From positions 51,156-115,155 of the forward strand of contig DATNLZ010000084.1 in the NCBI GenBank assembly GCA_035602605.1: a stretch of DNA of 64,000 nt, written 5' to 3'. Source of the DNA: DASQHY01 sp035602605. GTDB taxonomy: Bacteria > Acidobacteriota > Terriglobia > Acidiferrales > UBA7541. Below are positions 26,673 through 35,094 of the stretch, one piece after another. The position numbers and the translations under genes were made by a program. A model generated the notes under the pieces. That model did no database searches, was not told where the DNA came from, and worked only from the letters and a program-made list of their open reading frames with translations. How positions within the stretch are numbered: position 1 is the stretch's first letter; each line of letters opens with the position of its first letter.

Positions 26673-27044
26673 CTATTTATTCCAGTCGAGCGCGCCTTTT
26701 TTCCAGAGATAGATGTATCCCACGAGCAAGATCGCTATATAAAGCAGCATTTCGAGAAAGCCGAACCAGCGCAACTCGCGAAAAATGTACGCCCATGGAT
26801 AAAGAAAGATTGCCTCGACGTCAAAAAGAATAAAGACCATTGCAACCAGATAGAACTTCACGGAAAAAGGCGCGCGCGCGTCACCCGTTGGATTCATACC
26901 GCATTCGTAGGCCTGTTGCTTTTCGCGGCTCGGCCTCCGCCAGCCTACGAGCGATGAAACCGCAACCAGCGCACCCGCCAAGCCCATGGCCACCAGCAGG
27001 TGTATTAGTAACGGCGCATAGCTCTCGAGATAATTTCCGCTCAT
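26673..27044 (-). CDS. nuoA: NADH-quinone oxidoreductase subunit A (cluster 2)
   Basis: The 123-residue protein has the NuoA motifs QQAYECGMNPTGDARAPFSVKFY and ILFDVEAIFLYPWA and ends in KKGALDWNK. The ATG at 27044 is chosen over 27086 because the upstream codons overlap a consensus promoter; transcription would begin about seven bases before this ATG. It opens the minus-strand cluster. Confidence 0.93.
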   Translation of the reverse strand: MSGNYLESYAPLLIHLLVAMGLAGALVAVSSLVGWRRPSREKQQAYECGMNPTGDARAPFSVKFYLVAMVFILFDVEAIFLYPWAYIFRELRWFGFLEMLLYIAILLVGYIYLWKKGALDWNK

Positions 27045-27057
27045 CGTCCTACAAGGT

Positions 27058-27086
27058 ATAATAGCGGCCAGGTGCTTCTCGGTCAA
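27058..27086 (-). promoter_or_regulatory. Sigma-70 promoter of complex I cluster 2
   Basis: Read on the minus strand, TTGACC (27086-27081) is followed after exactly 17 bases by TATTAT (27063-27058). Five of six bases match the consensus in each box. The predicted start of transcription is near 27051, leaving a leader of about seven bases before the nuoA ATG, with AGGA as the only possible ribosome-binding sequence. Confidence 0.75.
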
Positions 27087-27151
27087 ATGGGTCGCGTATC
27101 TGGGCGGCCTTCACGTATTCCACGGCAGGCCGACCAGCGGCGGATTTTGGC

Positions 27152-27817
27152 ATGAACCTTGGACACAATTCCAATGTGCAGGTTGGTCGCACGGCTTATC
27201 ACGTTCAGACCGAAGACCGCGGCTCCGAGCATCCTTTCATCGATACCACTGTTTACTCTGGCGGCCATGTCGTGTACCGGCGAACAGCCAGCTACGCTGA
27301 TCTTTTGAAAACCGACGGAGATCGCCAGATCCTTCTGCAGAAACGCGTCGAAGACCAGCATCGCACGGTCATCGATGAAATTCGTGCCGGCAGCCTGCAA
27401 CTCGAGGCCTCGGCTGTAGTCGGGAATGCCTCTGCAGATTCCGCAGCCGCAGCAGGCGCTTCGTCTGCTGCCGTTCCTGCTTCCATTGGTGAGCGCATCA
27501 TCGTGACTCTAGTTAACGCTTCGTCCTGGATTCACGCTGGCCATGCCAATCTCCAGATCGAAGTTCGCTCACGAGAAACTTCCCAGCCGAAAGACGGCGC
27601 AAAAATTCTGGTAATCATTGAGGGCTCCCTTTCTCCTGCGCAATTCGGGGCTTCTACCAACGCCGAAGGCTATGTTGAAGTTAAATTCCCTTTACCCAAG
27701 ATGAGTTTCGAAGGGGGGGCATTGGTGATTCGTGCCTCTTTGGGTTCCGCGCACGATCAACTCCGTTACCATCTCAAATCCAAGCCGCGCACTCCCACCC
27801 CCGCACAAGTCCCATGA
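27152..27817 (+). CDS. Conserved protein of unknown function next to thiS
   Basis: The 221-residue protein has no signal peptide or membrane helix. Its first 85 residues form one unit (VGRTAYHVQTEDRGSEHPFI and following), then an Ala-rich linker at about 90-108, then a beta-rich second half that resembles an Ig-like or transthyretin-like fold (NAEGYVEVKFPLP). The stop overlaps the thiS start (ATGA), so the two are probably co-translated. I cannot assign a reaction. Confidence 0.7.
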   Translation: MNLGHNSNVQVGRTAYHVQTEDRGSEHPFIDTTVYSGGHVVYRRTASYADLLKTDGDRQILLQKRVEDQHRTVIDEIRAGSLQLEASAVVGNASADSAAAAGASSAAVPASIGERIIVTLVNASSWIHAGHANLQIEVRSRETSQPKDGAKILVIIEGSLSPAQFGASTNAEGYVEVKFPLPKMSFEGGALVIRASLGSAHDQLRYHLKSKPRTPTPAQVP

Positions 27818-28026
27818 CTAGGGCCGTCACAATTATGGTGAACGGTGAATCGCGCGAAATTCCGGAAGGATCAAAAGTGAGCGCGCTCCTGGTTCAGCTT
27901 GAATATAAACCGGAAAGAGTCGCGATTGAGCGCAATCGCAAAGTGCTTCCCCGCGCGTTGTGGGACGTAACCCAGGTGCAGTCCGGCGACCACTTTGAGA
28001 TCGTTCACTTTGTCGGAGGCGGATAA
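27814..28026 (+). CDS. thiS: Sulfur carrier protein ThiS
   Basis: A 70-residue ubiquitin-fold protein that ends in the required Gly-Gly (VHFVGGG, with one additional glycine), where ThiF adenylates it and sulfur is loaded for thiazole synthesis. Internal family features are VNGESREIPEGS near the start and the ERNRKVLPRALWD segment. The start ATG overlaps the preceding stop. Other thiamine genes are not in the window. MoaD-like carriers share the Gly-Gly end, but the length and IERN segment fit ThiS better. Confidence 0.88.
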   Translation: MTRAVTIMVNGESREIPEGSKVSALLVQLEYKPERVAIERNRKVLPRALWDVTQVQSGDHFEIVHFVGGG

Positions 28027-28105
28027 TCCGTTTCCCGGCCGTCGCCAAAATACCTTCCAAGGTCTCGAGGATACACAGGCCAGCTTTTGCTGACCCCTTA
28101 CGCCA

Positions 28106-28759
28106 CTACTTGCCGAGTCCACGGAGCAGATGCCCCATTTTACGTTTCTTGGTCCGCAGGTAATTTCGCGAAGTCTGCGAAATTCGCGGTTGACACGGAA
28201 GCCGTTCAATCACTTCGATCCCAAACTCCTCCAGCTGTCTCACTTTCTCCGGATTATTCGACAGCAGCCGCACGCGTCGCACGCCCAGCATTCGCAATGC
28301 CTTCGCTGAAAACCGGTAGTCGCGCGAATCCGCGGCAAAGCCCAGTTGCTCGTTTGCTTCCACCGTATCCATGCCGCCATCCTGCAACTCGTAAGCCTTC
28401 AATTTGTTCATCAAGCCAATACCGCGCCCTTCTTGCGGAAGATACAAGAGCACCCCAGACTTCGCTTTAGCGATGCACCGCAGCGAAAGTTCCAGTTGAG
28501 CGCGGCAATCGCAACGCTGTGACGTCAATACGTCTCCCGTCAAACATTGCGAATGAATCCTGACGACCGGCGCTACCTTGCCCTTCACATGTCCGTGAAT
28601 GACCGCCACCGCCGATTCTTCAGCCCCTCGTCCTTCTACACCGAGAACAGTGAACCGGCCAAAACGCGTCGGCAAAGCCGCTTGCGCCACGATACGCACG
28701 GCCGTCGCATGTTTCTTCCGACCTTTCGGTCGCTCGGTCTGCAATTTTGAGCGCTTCAT
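28106..28759 (-). CDS. ribA: GTP cyclohydrolase II
   Basis: GTP cyclohydrolase II opens GTP in the first step of riboflavin synthesis. The 217-residue protein has the zinc site CLTGDVLTSQRCDC, the catalytic motif LYLPQEGRGIGLMNKLKAYELQD and the C-terminal RLLSNNPEKVRQLEEFGIEV. It is a stand-alone enzyme without the RibB domain that is fused in many bacteria. The basic first 20 residues may indicate that translation starts later. It faces thiS with 79 bases between them. Confidence 0.9.
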   Translation of the reverse strand: MKRSKLQTERPKGRKKHATAVRIVAQAALPTRFGRFTVLGVEGRGAEESAVAVIHGHVKGKVAPVVRIHSQCLTGDVLTSQRCDCRAQLELSLRCIAKAKSGVLLYLPQEGRGIGLMNKLKAYELQDGGMDTVEANEQLGFAADSRDYRFSAKALRMLGVRRVRLLSNNPEKVRQLEEFGIEVIERLPCQPRISQTSRNYLRTKKRKMGHLLRGLGK

Positions 28760-28891
28760 TTGAGGGCCTTGTAGTATAGCAGCAGCTGGGGACGGCGGCG
28801 CCGGACACTCGCTCTAGATGGGGACGCTCGTTTACAGCTCTCGCCACTTTACATCGCCCCGGGGTTTGGCTACCGTAAACCTGACGCGCTC

Positions 28892-30211
28892 ATGGACATA
28901 CTCGGGTCCGGAAAAGACCTCTTATTTACTCTTCTTTTGAAGGTGGGTGTCGCCGCTTCCTTCGCGGCGCTCCTGGCCCGCTGGACCGTGTTCCGCAAAG
29001 TCCTATTCACCGAGCAGCGCGACTCTGATCAGAAAGTCCAGCTACTGCTATTCATGACCCCACCGCTAGCTATGGGCGTCATGCTGCGCTTGGTCAGCTA
29101 TCAATGGCGCTTTGCCGATTTGACGCTCGAAGGGTCCTTTCTCTTGGGCCTGCTTGGAGGACGTGTTGTGGGCCCCATGGGCGGCTCGCTCGTCAGTCTT
29201 CCCGCATTTTTCAATCACGAATGGTTGTCAACGCCCGCCGCTGCGTTTGCCGGTCTTGTAGGTGGCCTCATTCGCCAAGTCATCCCCAATAAAGAAGAGA
29301 TCTGGAATTTCGGGCCCTTCACCTTCCTAAATATTGGTCGGGCCATAATTCAGCTGTTACGCTATGCCAAGTTCTCCTGGGAAATGTTGCCCTTAGGAGG
29401 TGTCATAGCTCTTGAACTAGGGCGCGTCGCCCTAGTGAGAGCCACGAAACCCACGTGGCTCTTTGCCATCGACGTGCGCCACGATTGGGGTCTGACTCTA
29501 ATCGTCCTCGCGACCGTGATGGCCGTAGCCGTTCCCATCAAGATCTGGAACAACACCCGCATCGAGATGAATCTCGAGCAGCATCAGCAGCTTCTCCTCA
29601 AGGCGCGCATGGACGCTCTCTCCAGCCAAATCAATCCGCACTTCCTTTTTAATACGCTCAACACGGTTTCTTCGCTCATTCGCTTTGACCCCGATACGGC
29701 GCGTGGTGTCGTCCTCAAGCTGAGTAATATTCTCCGTCGGCTGCTTCGCAAGAACGAAACCTTCGTTGCTTTGCGAGAGGAGCTGGAGTTCATTGACGAT
29801 TATCTGGACATCGAGGTCGCTCGATTCGGTCGCGATAACCTGGACATTATCAAGCACGTGGATGAAGAAACTCTCGAAGCCTTTGTACCCAGCATGCTGC
29901 TTCAACCCATCGTGGAAAATTGTCTCAAGCATGGTCTTGCGCATAAGCTCGAGGGCGGACAGATCAGCTTTCGCACTTCGATCCAGGGCGGGCGCCTGGT
30001 TATCGAAATCGAAGACAACGGCGCGGGCATTTCCGAATCGCGTCTTAAACACGTCTATGTCGAAGGGATCGGCCTTAGCAATGTGCACGAACGGTTGCGG
30101 GTACTCTACGGCGGTGAATTCCGCATGGAAATCTCCAGCCGCCCAGGGAAGGGAACCCTCATCCGCATCGAAATCCCAGAACTCGTCTCCACGCTTCCCA
30201 CCCCGGCGTAA
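28892..30211 (+). CDS. LytS/YehU-type sensor histidine kinase
   Basis: The 439-residue protein has about six membrane helices in residues 1-220 (5TM-LYT type), then a coiled region and the His_kinase domain QINPHFLFNTLNTVSSLIRF with the phosphorylated His near residue 250, followed by the HATPase domain (IVENCLKHGL N-box; IEDNGAGIS; GIGLSNVHERL). Such kinases usually act on a LytTR response regulator encoded next to them; none is visible here. Confidence 0.88.
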   Translation: MDILGSGKDLLFTLLLKVGVAASFAALLARWTVFRKVLFTEQRDSDQKVQLLLFMTPPLAMGVMLRLVSYQWRFADLTLEGSFLLGLLGGRVVGPMGGSLVSLPAFFNHEWLSTPAAAFAGLVGGLIRQVIPNKEEIWNFGPFTFLNIGRAIIQLLRYAKFSWEMLPLGGVIALELGRVALVRATKPTWLFAIDVRHDWGLTLIVLATVMAVAVPIKIWNNTRIEMNLEQHQQLLLKARMDALSSQINPHFLFNTLNTVSSLIRFDPDTARGVVLKLSNILRRLLRKNETFVALREELEFIDDYLDIEVARFGRDNLDIIKHVDEETLEAFVPSMLLQPIVENCLKHGLAHKLEGGQISFRTSIQGGRLVIEIEDNGAGISESRLKHVYVEGIGLSNVHERLRVLYGGEFRMEISSRPGKGTLIRIEIPELVSTLPTPA

Positions 30212-30270
30212 TCTTCGCGCTGGTGGTAGATGGCTGCGACTCTAACTAGAATTTCCAAGGAGGAATGCAA

Positions 30271-30753
30271 ATGAAGGCAATGAAAATCCCGGGTGTTGCG
30301 CTGCTGGCGGTTGCAATATTCATGCTGGCTCAGGCCAGGGCGCAAAATGCTTCCAAAGTGGTCTTTGTATCGGCAAAGCAGCTCCAGTCTGACATTCACA
30401 AAGCGCCGGAAGCCACGCCTGGCGTCTCCATTATCAATCTGTCGGAGACTCCCGCGTACTCGGCGCTGGTCGCTCGTCGCACCAAGACAGGCCTGGCAGA
30501 GGTTCATAAGAGTATGATTGACGTCTGGTACGTCATCGAGGGTGGAGGCACTCTCGTCACCGGAGGATCTTTGGTCGAGACCTCCGAAACCGCTCCCGGA
30601 GAATTGCGTGGGAAAAGTGTCTCAGGAGGCGAAGATAGGGAAATCGCCAAGGGTGACATCGTCACTATCCCAGCAGGTGTGCCCCATTGGGTTCGCAAAA
30701 TCGATGGTCAGCAAATTGTCTACCTGGTCGTGAAAGTTCCGTCTGCCAAATAG
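30271..30753 (+). CDS. Secreted cupin-domain protein
   Basis: AAGGAGG at 30257-30263 sets the start at the ATG at 30271 (seven-base spacing) rather than the ATG at 30265, which is only one base from it. A signal peptide (MKAMKIPGVALLAVAIFMLAQARAQ, cleavage after about 23) precedes a single cupin barrel. Metal ligands are suggested by His in EVHKSMIDVWYVIEGGGTLV and by IPAGVPHWV. The substrate is unknown; it acts outside the cytoplasm. Confidence 0.82.
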   Translation: MKAMKIPGVALLAVAIFMLAQARAQNASKVVFVSAKQLQSDIHKAPEATPGVSIINLSETPAYSALVARRTKTGLAEVHKSMIDVWYVIEGGGTLVTGGSLVETSETAPGELRGKSVSGGEDREIAKGDIVTIPAGVPHWVRKIDGQQIVYLVVKVPSAK

Positions 30754-30756
30754 ATT

Positions 30757-30783
30757 CGCGCCTCCCGGAGAACGTGAGGCGCG
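30757..30783. terminator. Hairpin between cupin gene and permease pseudogene
   Basis: CGCGCCTC (30757-30764) and GAGGCGCG (30776-30783) form a perfect eight-pair stem with an 11-base loop between two convergent genes. No U run follows in either direction, so termination is not certain; it may end transcripts with help or protect their 3' ends. Confidence 0.4.
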
Positions 30784-30821
30784 TAGGTCATACCCGCCAC
30801 CAACGTTGAAGGGCGCTGATC

Positions 30822-33254
30822 CTACTCTTCGCGTAACGCGTGGATCGGATCGACTCCCATGGCGCGCCACGCCGGATGCGCGGTCGCCATCAGGGCTACA
30901 ATAAGCAGCAAACTGCATACACCGATGAACGTTCCTGCATCCCCGGGTTGTACGTCGAACAGAAAACTCGCCAGCAACCGCGAAACACCGAGCGCACAGG
31001 ACATACCCACGGCAATACCGGCAATAGCCAGCTTCATGCCGTCGCCAACGATCAGCTTTAAAACATCTCTCTTCTGGGCGCCTAGCGCCACGCGAATCCC
31101 TAGTTCGCGTTTCCGTTGCGCCACCGCCCAGGCCAATAGGCTGTAGAGTCCAACTGCTGCAAGAAGCAAACCCAGGCCACCGAACGCCGAGATGAGATAA
31201 GCCGGCGACCGCCGCAAGAAAATCGAGGGCGATTCCGCGATGATCTGTGACATCGATCGCACATCCGAAATGGGCACGGCAGGATCCATCTGGTTGATCG
31301 TCCGCTGCACAGACACGGATAGGGTGCTTGGTTCTTGTACTGTGCGCACGACGACATTCATATACAGATCTGGCGACTGAGCGAACGGCACATAGATTAC
31401 AGGATTGGGTTTGGCATCAAGTGCCGTAGCGTTCTCGTCGCCTACTACGCCGACGATCTGCCAGAGGTTTGGTACCTTCGTGTACGTGAAGTCGATGCGC
31501 TTACCGACTGGGTCTTCGTTGGGGAACATCCGGTCGGCAAGAGTTTGGTTGATTAATGCGACGTGCATTGTTCCAGATACATCGTGTTCGGTAAAAAGTC
31601 GTCCCCCGTGGAGCGGTATACCCATGACTTCCAAATAGTTCGCGCTCACATCGCGGCTGTTGGCCTCCTGCTCCCCCGCTTTACCTGCAGTGCGATGGCC
31701 TTCCCGGACAAAGCGAGAGGTGTTTCCCCCTCCGCTCAGGGGTAACGTGCTCGTGGTAGCCACTCCGCGCACACCCGGAAGGCTGGCCAGCTTGTCCAGT
31801 CAATTGCGCTGAAATGTTAACGCATCCCCGTCCTTCGGATACTTCCGGCTGGGTAGCCCCAGTCCAAGCGTGAGTAGATTCGTGGTCTGAAATCCTGGAT
31901 TGACGCGCAGCACCACCGCAAGACTCTTCAGCATCAGCCCGCCGCCATGCAGGAGAATAATCGCCAGCGCGATTTCCGCGACGACCAGGCTGTTCCGCAA
32001 TCGAGTACGCCCCCGGCCTGCTGACGAGCGTCCGCTTTCTTGCAGTGCCGCGCGAAGCTGCGGCCGGAATGCCAGGAGTGCCGGTATAAAGCCAAAGACC
32101 ATGCCTGTTAAAAGAGCAATACCGAGCGACAGGAACAAAAATCTTGGGTCCACACGGAGACCCTGCCAAGCGGGCATGGACAGCAACTCCTTCTTCGGAA
32201 TGCTCGCGAGGACTGCAGGCAAAAGCCACACGCTCAGCCCGGCCCCCGCTACCCCCCCAATAACCGAAAGCAAACTGCTCTCGGTAAGAAGTTGCCGCAC
32301 GATTCGCGCACGGCTGGCGCCCAGCGCGAGGCGAATGGCCATCTCCTTCTGACGGCTCACCGACTGGCTGAGCAGAAGTCCCGCGAGATTCCCACACGTA
32401 ATAATTAAAAAACATCCAACCGCGGTCATCAGAAGCAGCAGCACGGGTCGGGTTTGTCCAACGATCTGTTCACGCAGATTGACGATTTGCGCACCTACGC
32501 CAACATTCGAATCCGGGTATTGAAGCGCGAGCTGGTTCGCCAGGGCCGAAAGAGCTGATTGCGCCTTGCGCAGATCGATTCCCGGCTTGAGGCGTCCTAC
32601 CGGATATAGCCAATGTAGGTTCCGGCGCTCTAGTCCGCCCTGAATGCGATATGGAAGCCAGAATTCCTCCGAACGGCTTGGCGCAAATTGGAAATCACGT
32701 GGGAGCACGCCGACGATTTCACGCGGTTGATCATTTAAAATAACCGTTTTCCCGACGACCTGCGAGTCTTCTCCCAGCCGCCTCTGCCAGCCCACATAAG
32801 TGAGGATCACCTTCCTGTCCGCTTGGGGCAGGTCATCTCCGGCCTGAAAAAGCCGCCCCAAAGCTGGCTTGATGCGCAGCACGTCAAAGAAATTTGCGCT
32901 GCAAGTTGTAACGTAGATCTGCTCGGCGCCCTGTGGCCCGAGAAGAGTTGCATTACGTGGTGCATAGGCGCCTAGCCCTTCGAACACCTGATTCCGGTCC
33001 CGGTAGTCCGCGAAATCCGGATAAGAAAACTCCATCTTCGCAAAAGTTCCCTGGGTGCGTGTCTCCCAGAGTTGCGCGAGCCGATGTGGCTCGGGATAGG
33101 GGAGCGGGCTAAGGAGCGTGGCCTGCAGTATCGTAAAGGTTACAGAATTGGCCGCAATCCCAAGCGCGAGAACGAACACGACGGCACCCGTCAGACCCAG
33201 ATTTTTCTTGGCCTGCCGTACCGCATAGCGAAAATCTTGAAACAGTGAAAACAT
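30822..33254 (-). pseudogene. FtsX/MacB-type permease with in-frame stop (ADOP family)
   Basis: The two halves (33254-31803 and 31799-30822) lie in the same frame and are separated only by a TGA at 31802-31800. Read through, they give one ~810-residue protein with two FtsX units and two periplasmic MacB-like domains, as in the acidobacterial ADOP permeases. The first half has ITCGNLAGLLLSQSVSRQKEMAIRLALGASRARIV; the second has QRKRELGIRVALGAQKRDV and ends in DPIHALREE. The ATG at 33254 (MFSLFQDFRYAVRQ) is the usual family start. A divergent MarR-like gene stands upstream. A sequencing error at the stop cannot be excluded. Confidence 0.8.
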
Positions 33255-33338
33255 ATCCGTCCCCTTTCCCGTTGAGGTTAAGACGATCGAGCGCCGCAAA
33301 CGTTTCTAACTTCCGCCCTGGGGCCTCGCGGGAAACAC

Positions 33339-33381
33339 TTGACAGCCGGCTATTATTACTGTATATTCTGTTGTGACAGAA
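33339..33381 (+). promoter_or_regulatory. Sigma-70 promoter and palindromic operator of the GbsR-type gene
   Basis: TTGACA (33339-33344), 17 bases, TATATT (33362-33367) form a near-perfect promoter for the plus-strand regulator. A perfect palindrome TTCTGT-TGTG-ACAGAA at 33366-33381 overlaps the -10 box and the start of transcription, a position suited to repression, probably by the regulator itself. Confidence 0.72.
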
Positions 33382-33396
33382 ATCAGAGAAAGCCAA

Positions 33397-33927
33397 ATGC
33401 CGAACCTCTCGCCGGTTGCGCAAAAATTCATCCTCCACTGGGGCGAAATGGGCACCCGATGGGGCATCAACCGTACTGTCGCCCAAGTTCACGCTCTTTT
33501 ATTTCTCTCGCCGCAGCCTCTTCACGCAGAGGAGATCGCTAAAACCCTGTCCGTCGCGCGTTCCAACGTCAGCACCAGCCTTCGTGAGTTACAGGGCTGG
33601 GGCATTGTGCGTGTCGTCCACGTGTTAGGCGACCGCCGCGATCATTTTGAGTCCCTTAGCGACGTGGGGGACATTTTCCGCATTGTCTCGCAGGAACGTA
33701 AGCGCAGGGAGATCGACCCGACTCTTCGCATCCTGCGCGAATGCGTCGACGATTTGTCCGTCAGCAATCATGAGAATGCCTTCACACGCGAGCGCCTCAC
33801 CAGCATGCTCGAATTTCTCCTGGCCATGACGGCTCTTTTTGAAGAGGTTCTGCGCATGCCGCCGAGCGCGATGAAGGGCTTGGTGAAGCTGCGCGGTAAG
33901 ATCAAGAGAATTCTCGCAAAGCCCTAG
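33397..33927 (+). CDS. GbsR/MarR-family transcriptional regulator
   Basis: A 176-residue winged-helix protein. The helix-turn-helix lies around residues 40-75 (LHAEEIAKTLSVARSNVSTSLRELQGWGIVR), followed by the wing VVHVLGDRRDHFE and an alpha-helical dimer region. The GbsR subfamily is suggested by the start AQKFILHWGEMGTRWGINRT. The ATG at 33397 is chosen because transcription is predicted to start near 33374. It probably governs the downstream membrane operon and perhaps the divergent permease. Confidence 0.86.
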   Translation: MPNLSPVAQKFILHWGEMGTRWGINRTVAQVHALLFLSPQPLHAEEIAKTLSVARSNVSTSLRELQGWGIVRVVHVLGDRRDHFESLSDVGDIFRIVSQERKRREIDPTLRILRECVDDLSVSNHENAFTRERLTSMLEFLLAMTALFEEVLRMPPSAMKGLVKLRGKIKRILAKP

Positions 33928-33969
33928 CAGTGGGACGAAAAACTCAGGACACAAGACGCGAGTACGCAA

Positions 33970-34422
33970 ATGATTTCACTATGCTCCGATGTTACCGATA
34001 GCAAAGGAAGGCGCGCCAGCGCAGGATGGTTTTTCTATGACGCCGACTGCCCATTTTGCATCCGAATCGCCGAGCTGTTTGCGCGCGTCCTGGTGCCTCG
34101 CGGATTCGCTCTGGCGCCCCTGCAAGATCCGCGCGTTCCGGACTTGTTGGGCTTATCGGAGATGGAACTTTTGCGCGAGATGCGCCTGCTTACTGCAGAA
34201 GGGCAGCAATATGGCGGCGCCGATGCAGCCGTTTTTATCGCACGCAACATTTGGTGGGCTTGGCCGCTTTACGCCCTCGCGCAACTCCCCGGAATGATGC
34301 TCATCCTTCGCGCCGGCTACCGCTCGGTCGCCGCACGCCGCAGCTGCGCCTCCGGCACTTGCGCCAGTTCTGTCTCCAATAGTCCTGAATCTGTAAAGAC
34401 TAAATTCAATGAAAGGAGCTAA
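33970..34422 (+). CDS. DUF393 (DCC family) thiol-disulfide oxidoreductase-like protein
   Basis: The 150-residue protein has the DUF393 signature FFYDADCPFC, a thioredoxin-like CxxC, near residue 22, followed by the typical pattern AELFARVLVPRGFALAPLQD and GGADAAVFIARNIWWAWPLY. It ends in a Cys-containing tail (SCASGTCASSV). The family is taken to be redox-active, but substrates are unknown. It is the second gene of the operon led by the GbsR-type gene. Confidence 0.82.
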   Translation: MISLCSDVTDSKGRRASAGWFFYDADCPFCIRIAELFARVLVPRGFALAPLQDPRVPDLLGLSEMELLREMRLLTAEGQQYGGADAAVFIARNIWWAWPLYALAQLPGMMLILRAGYRSVAARRSCASGTCASSVSNSPESVKTKFNERS

Positions 34423-34427
34423 GAAAC

Positions 34428-34661
34428 GTGAGCAATGTGAGCGTCTATCTTGCTGACCTAGTGATCATCGCTGTCATTTCCACGGTCGTCGTCTTCGCAC
34501 TGGCCTACAAACCCAACATCTCATTTAGCGAATCAGCGGTTTTTGAGAGTGGCAATCAGCTGAAATTCGCTCTCATGGGTCTCATCCTGACCATCGGCAT
34601 TCTCGCGCTGGTCATCAGCAGCTTTATCCCGCGTGAGCGCTGGCCTGCCGCGCCGCGCTGA
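34428..34661 (+). CDS. Small two-helix membrane protein
   Basis: A 77-residue protein with two hydrophobic segments (about residues 9-27 and 46-67) and a basic end. The GTG start at 34428 lies after GGAG in the region GAAAGGAGCTAAGAAAC. It stands between the DUF393 gene and the YndJ region with short gaps, so it is probably part of the same operon. No family is recognised. Confidence 0.6.
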   Translation: MSNVSVYLADLVIIAVISTVVVFALAYKPNISFSESAVFESGNQLKFALMGLILTIGILALVISSFIPRERWPAAPR

Positions 34662-34678
34662 AGACAAAAGGAGAACAT

Positions 34679-35094
34679 ATGCCGCTCATAATTCCCGCAC
34701 TTTGGATCGCCGGTAGTATCCAGCTGGCAATCGCGGCGGCCAATCTTGCTCTCCCCAAAAAGCTGAATTACCGCGAGCATCTCCCCGCATGTCTCCGGTC
34801 ATCAGACAAATTTTCATCGTTCACTCTGTCTACATCGTGGGGATCGTCCTCCTTTTCGCGGTACTTACCCTGTTGTTCACTCCAGAGCTTTCCGGTGGCA
34901 CAGGCTTGGGCCGCTTTCTGGCTGGAGCCATCTGCCTATTCTGGTTTTGTCGCGTTCCCGTGCAATTATTTTTTTACGGCCCGGAATTGCGAACCCAAAA
35001 TCCTGTAGCTCACTGGGCTTTTGCGTCCTCCGGGTTTTTCCTCTCGATCGTTTATGGCGTGGCTGCTTTCGGCATCCGCAGTAGGAAATCGGCG
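34679..35094 (+). pseudogene. Membrane protein gene with a one-base frameshift
   Basis: AAAGGAG before the ATG at 34679 marks a good start. The first 36 codons (MPLIIPALWIAGSIQLAIAA and on, to NYREHLP) end at a run of four C residues, 34783-34786. The hydrophobic continuation MSPVIRQIFIVHSVYIVGIV lies in another frame; one more C would restore LPRMSPVIRQ. The repaired protein would have about 138 residues and four helices. An out-of-frame TAG at 35082 may be the original stop. Either one base was lost or it is a sequencing error in the C run. Confidence 0.6.

Noticed and set aside
31800..31802. TGA in the permease as a selenocysteine codon
   Set aside because: FtsX-type permeases have no selenocysteine, the position is in a variable segment, and no SECIS-like hairpin was noticed.
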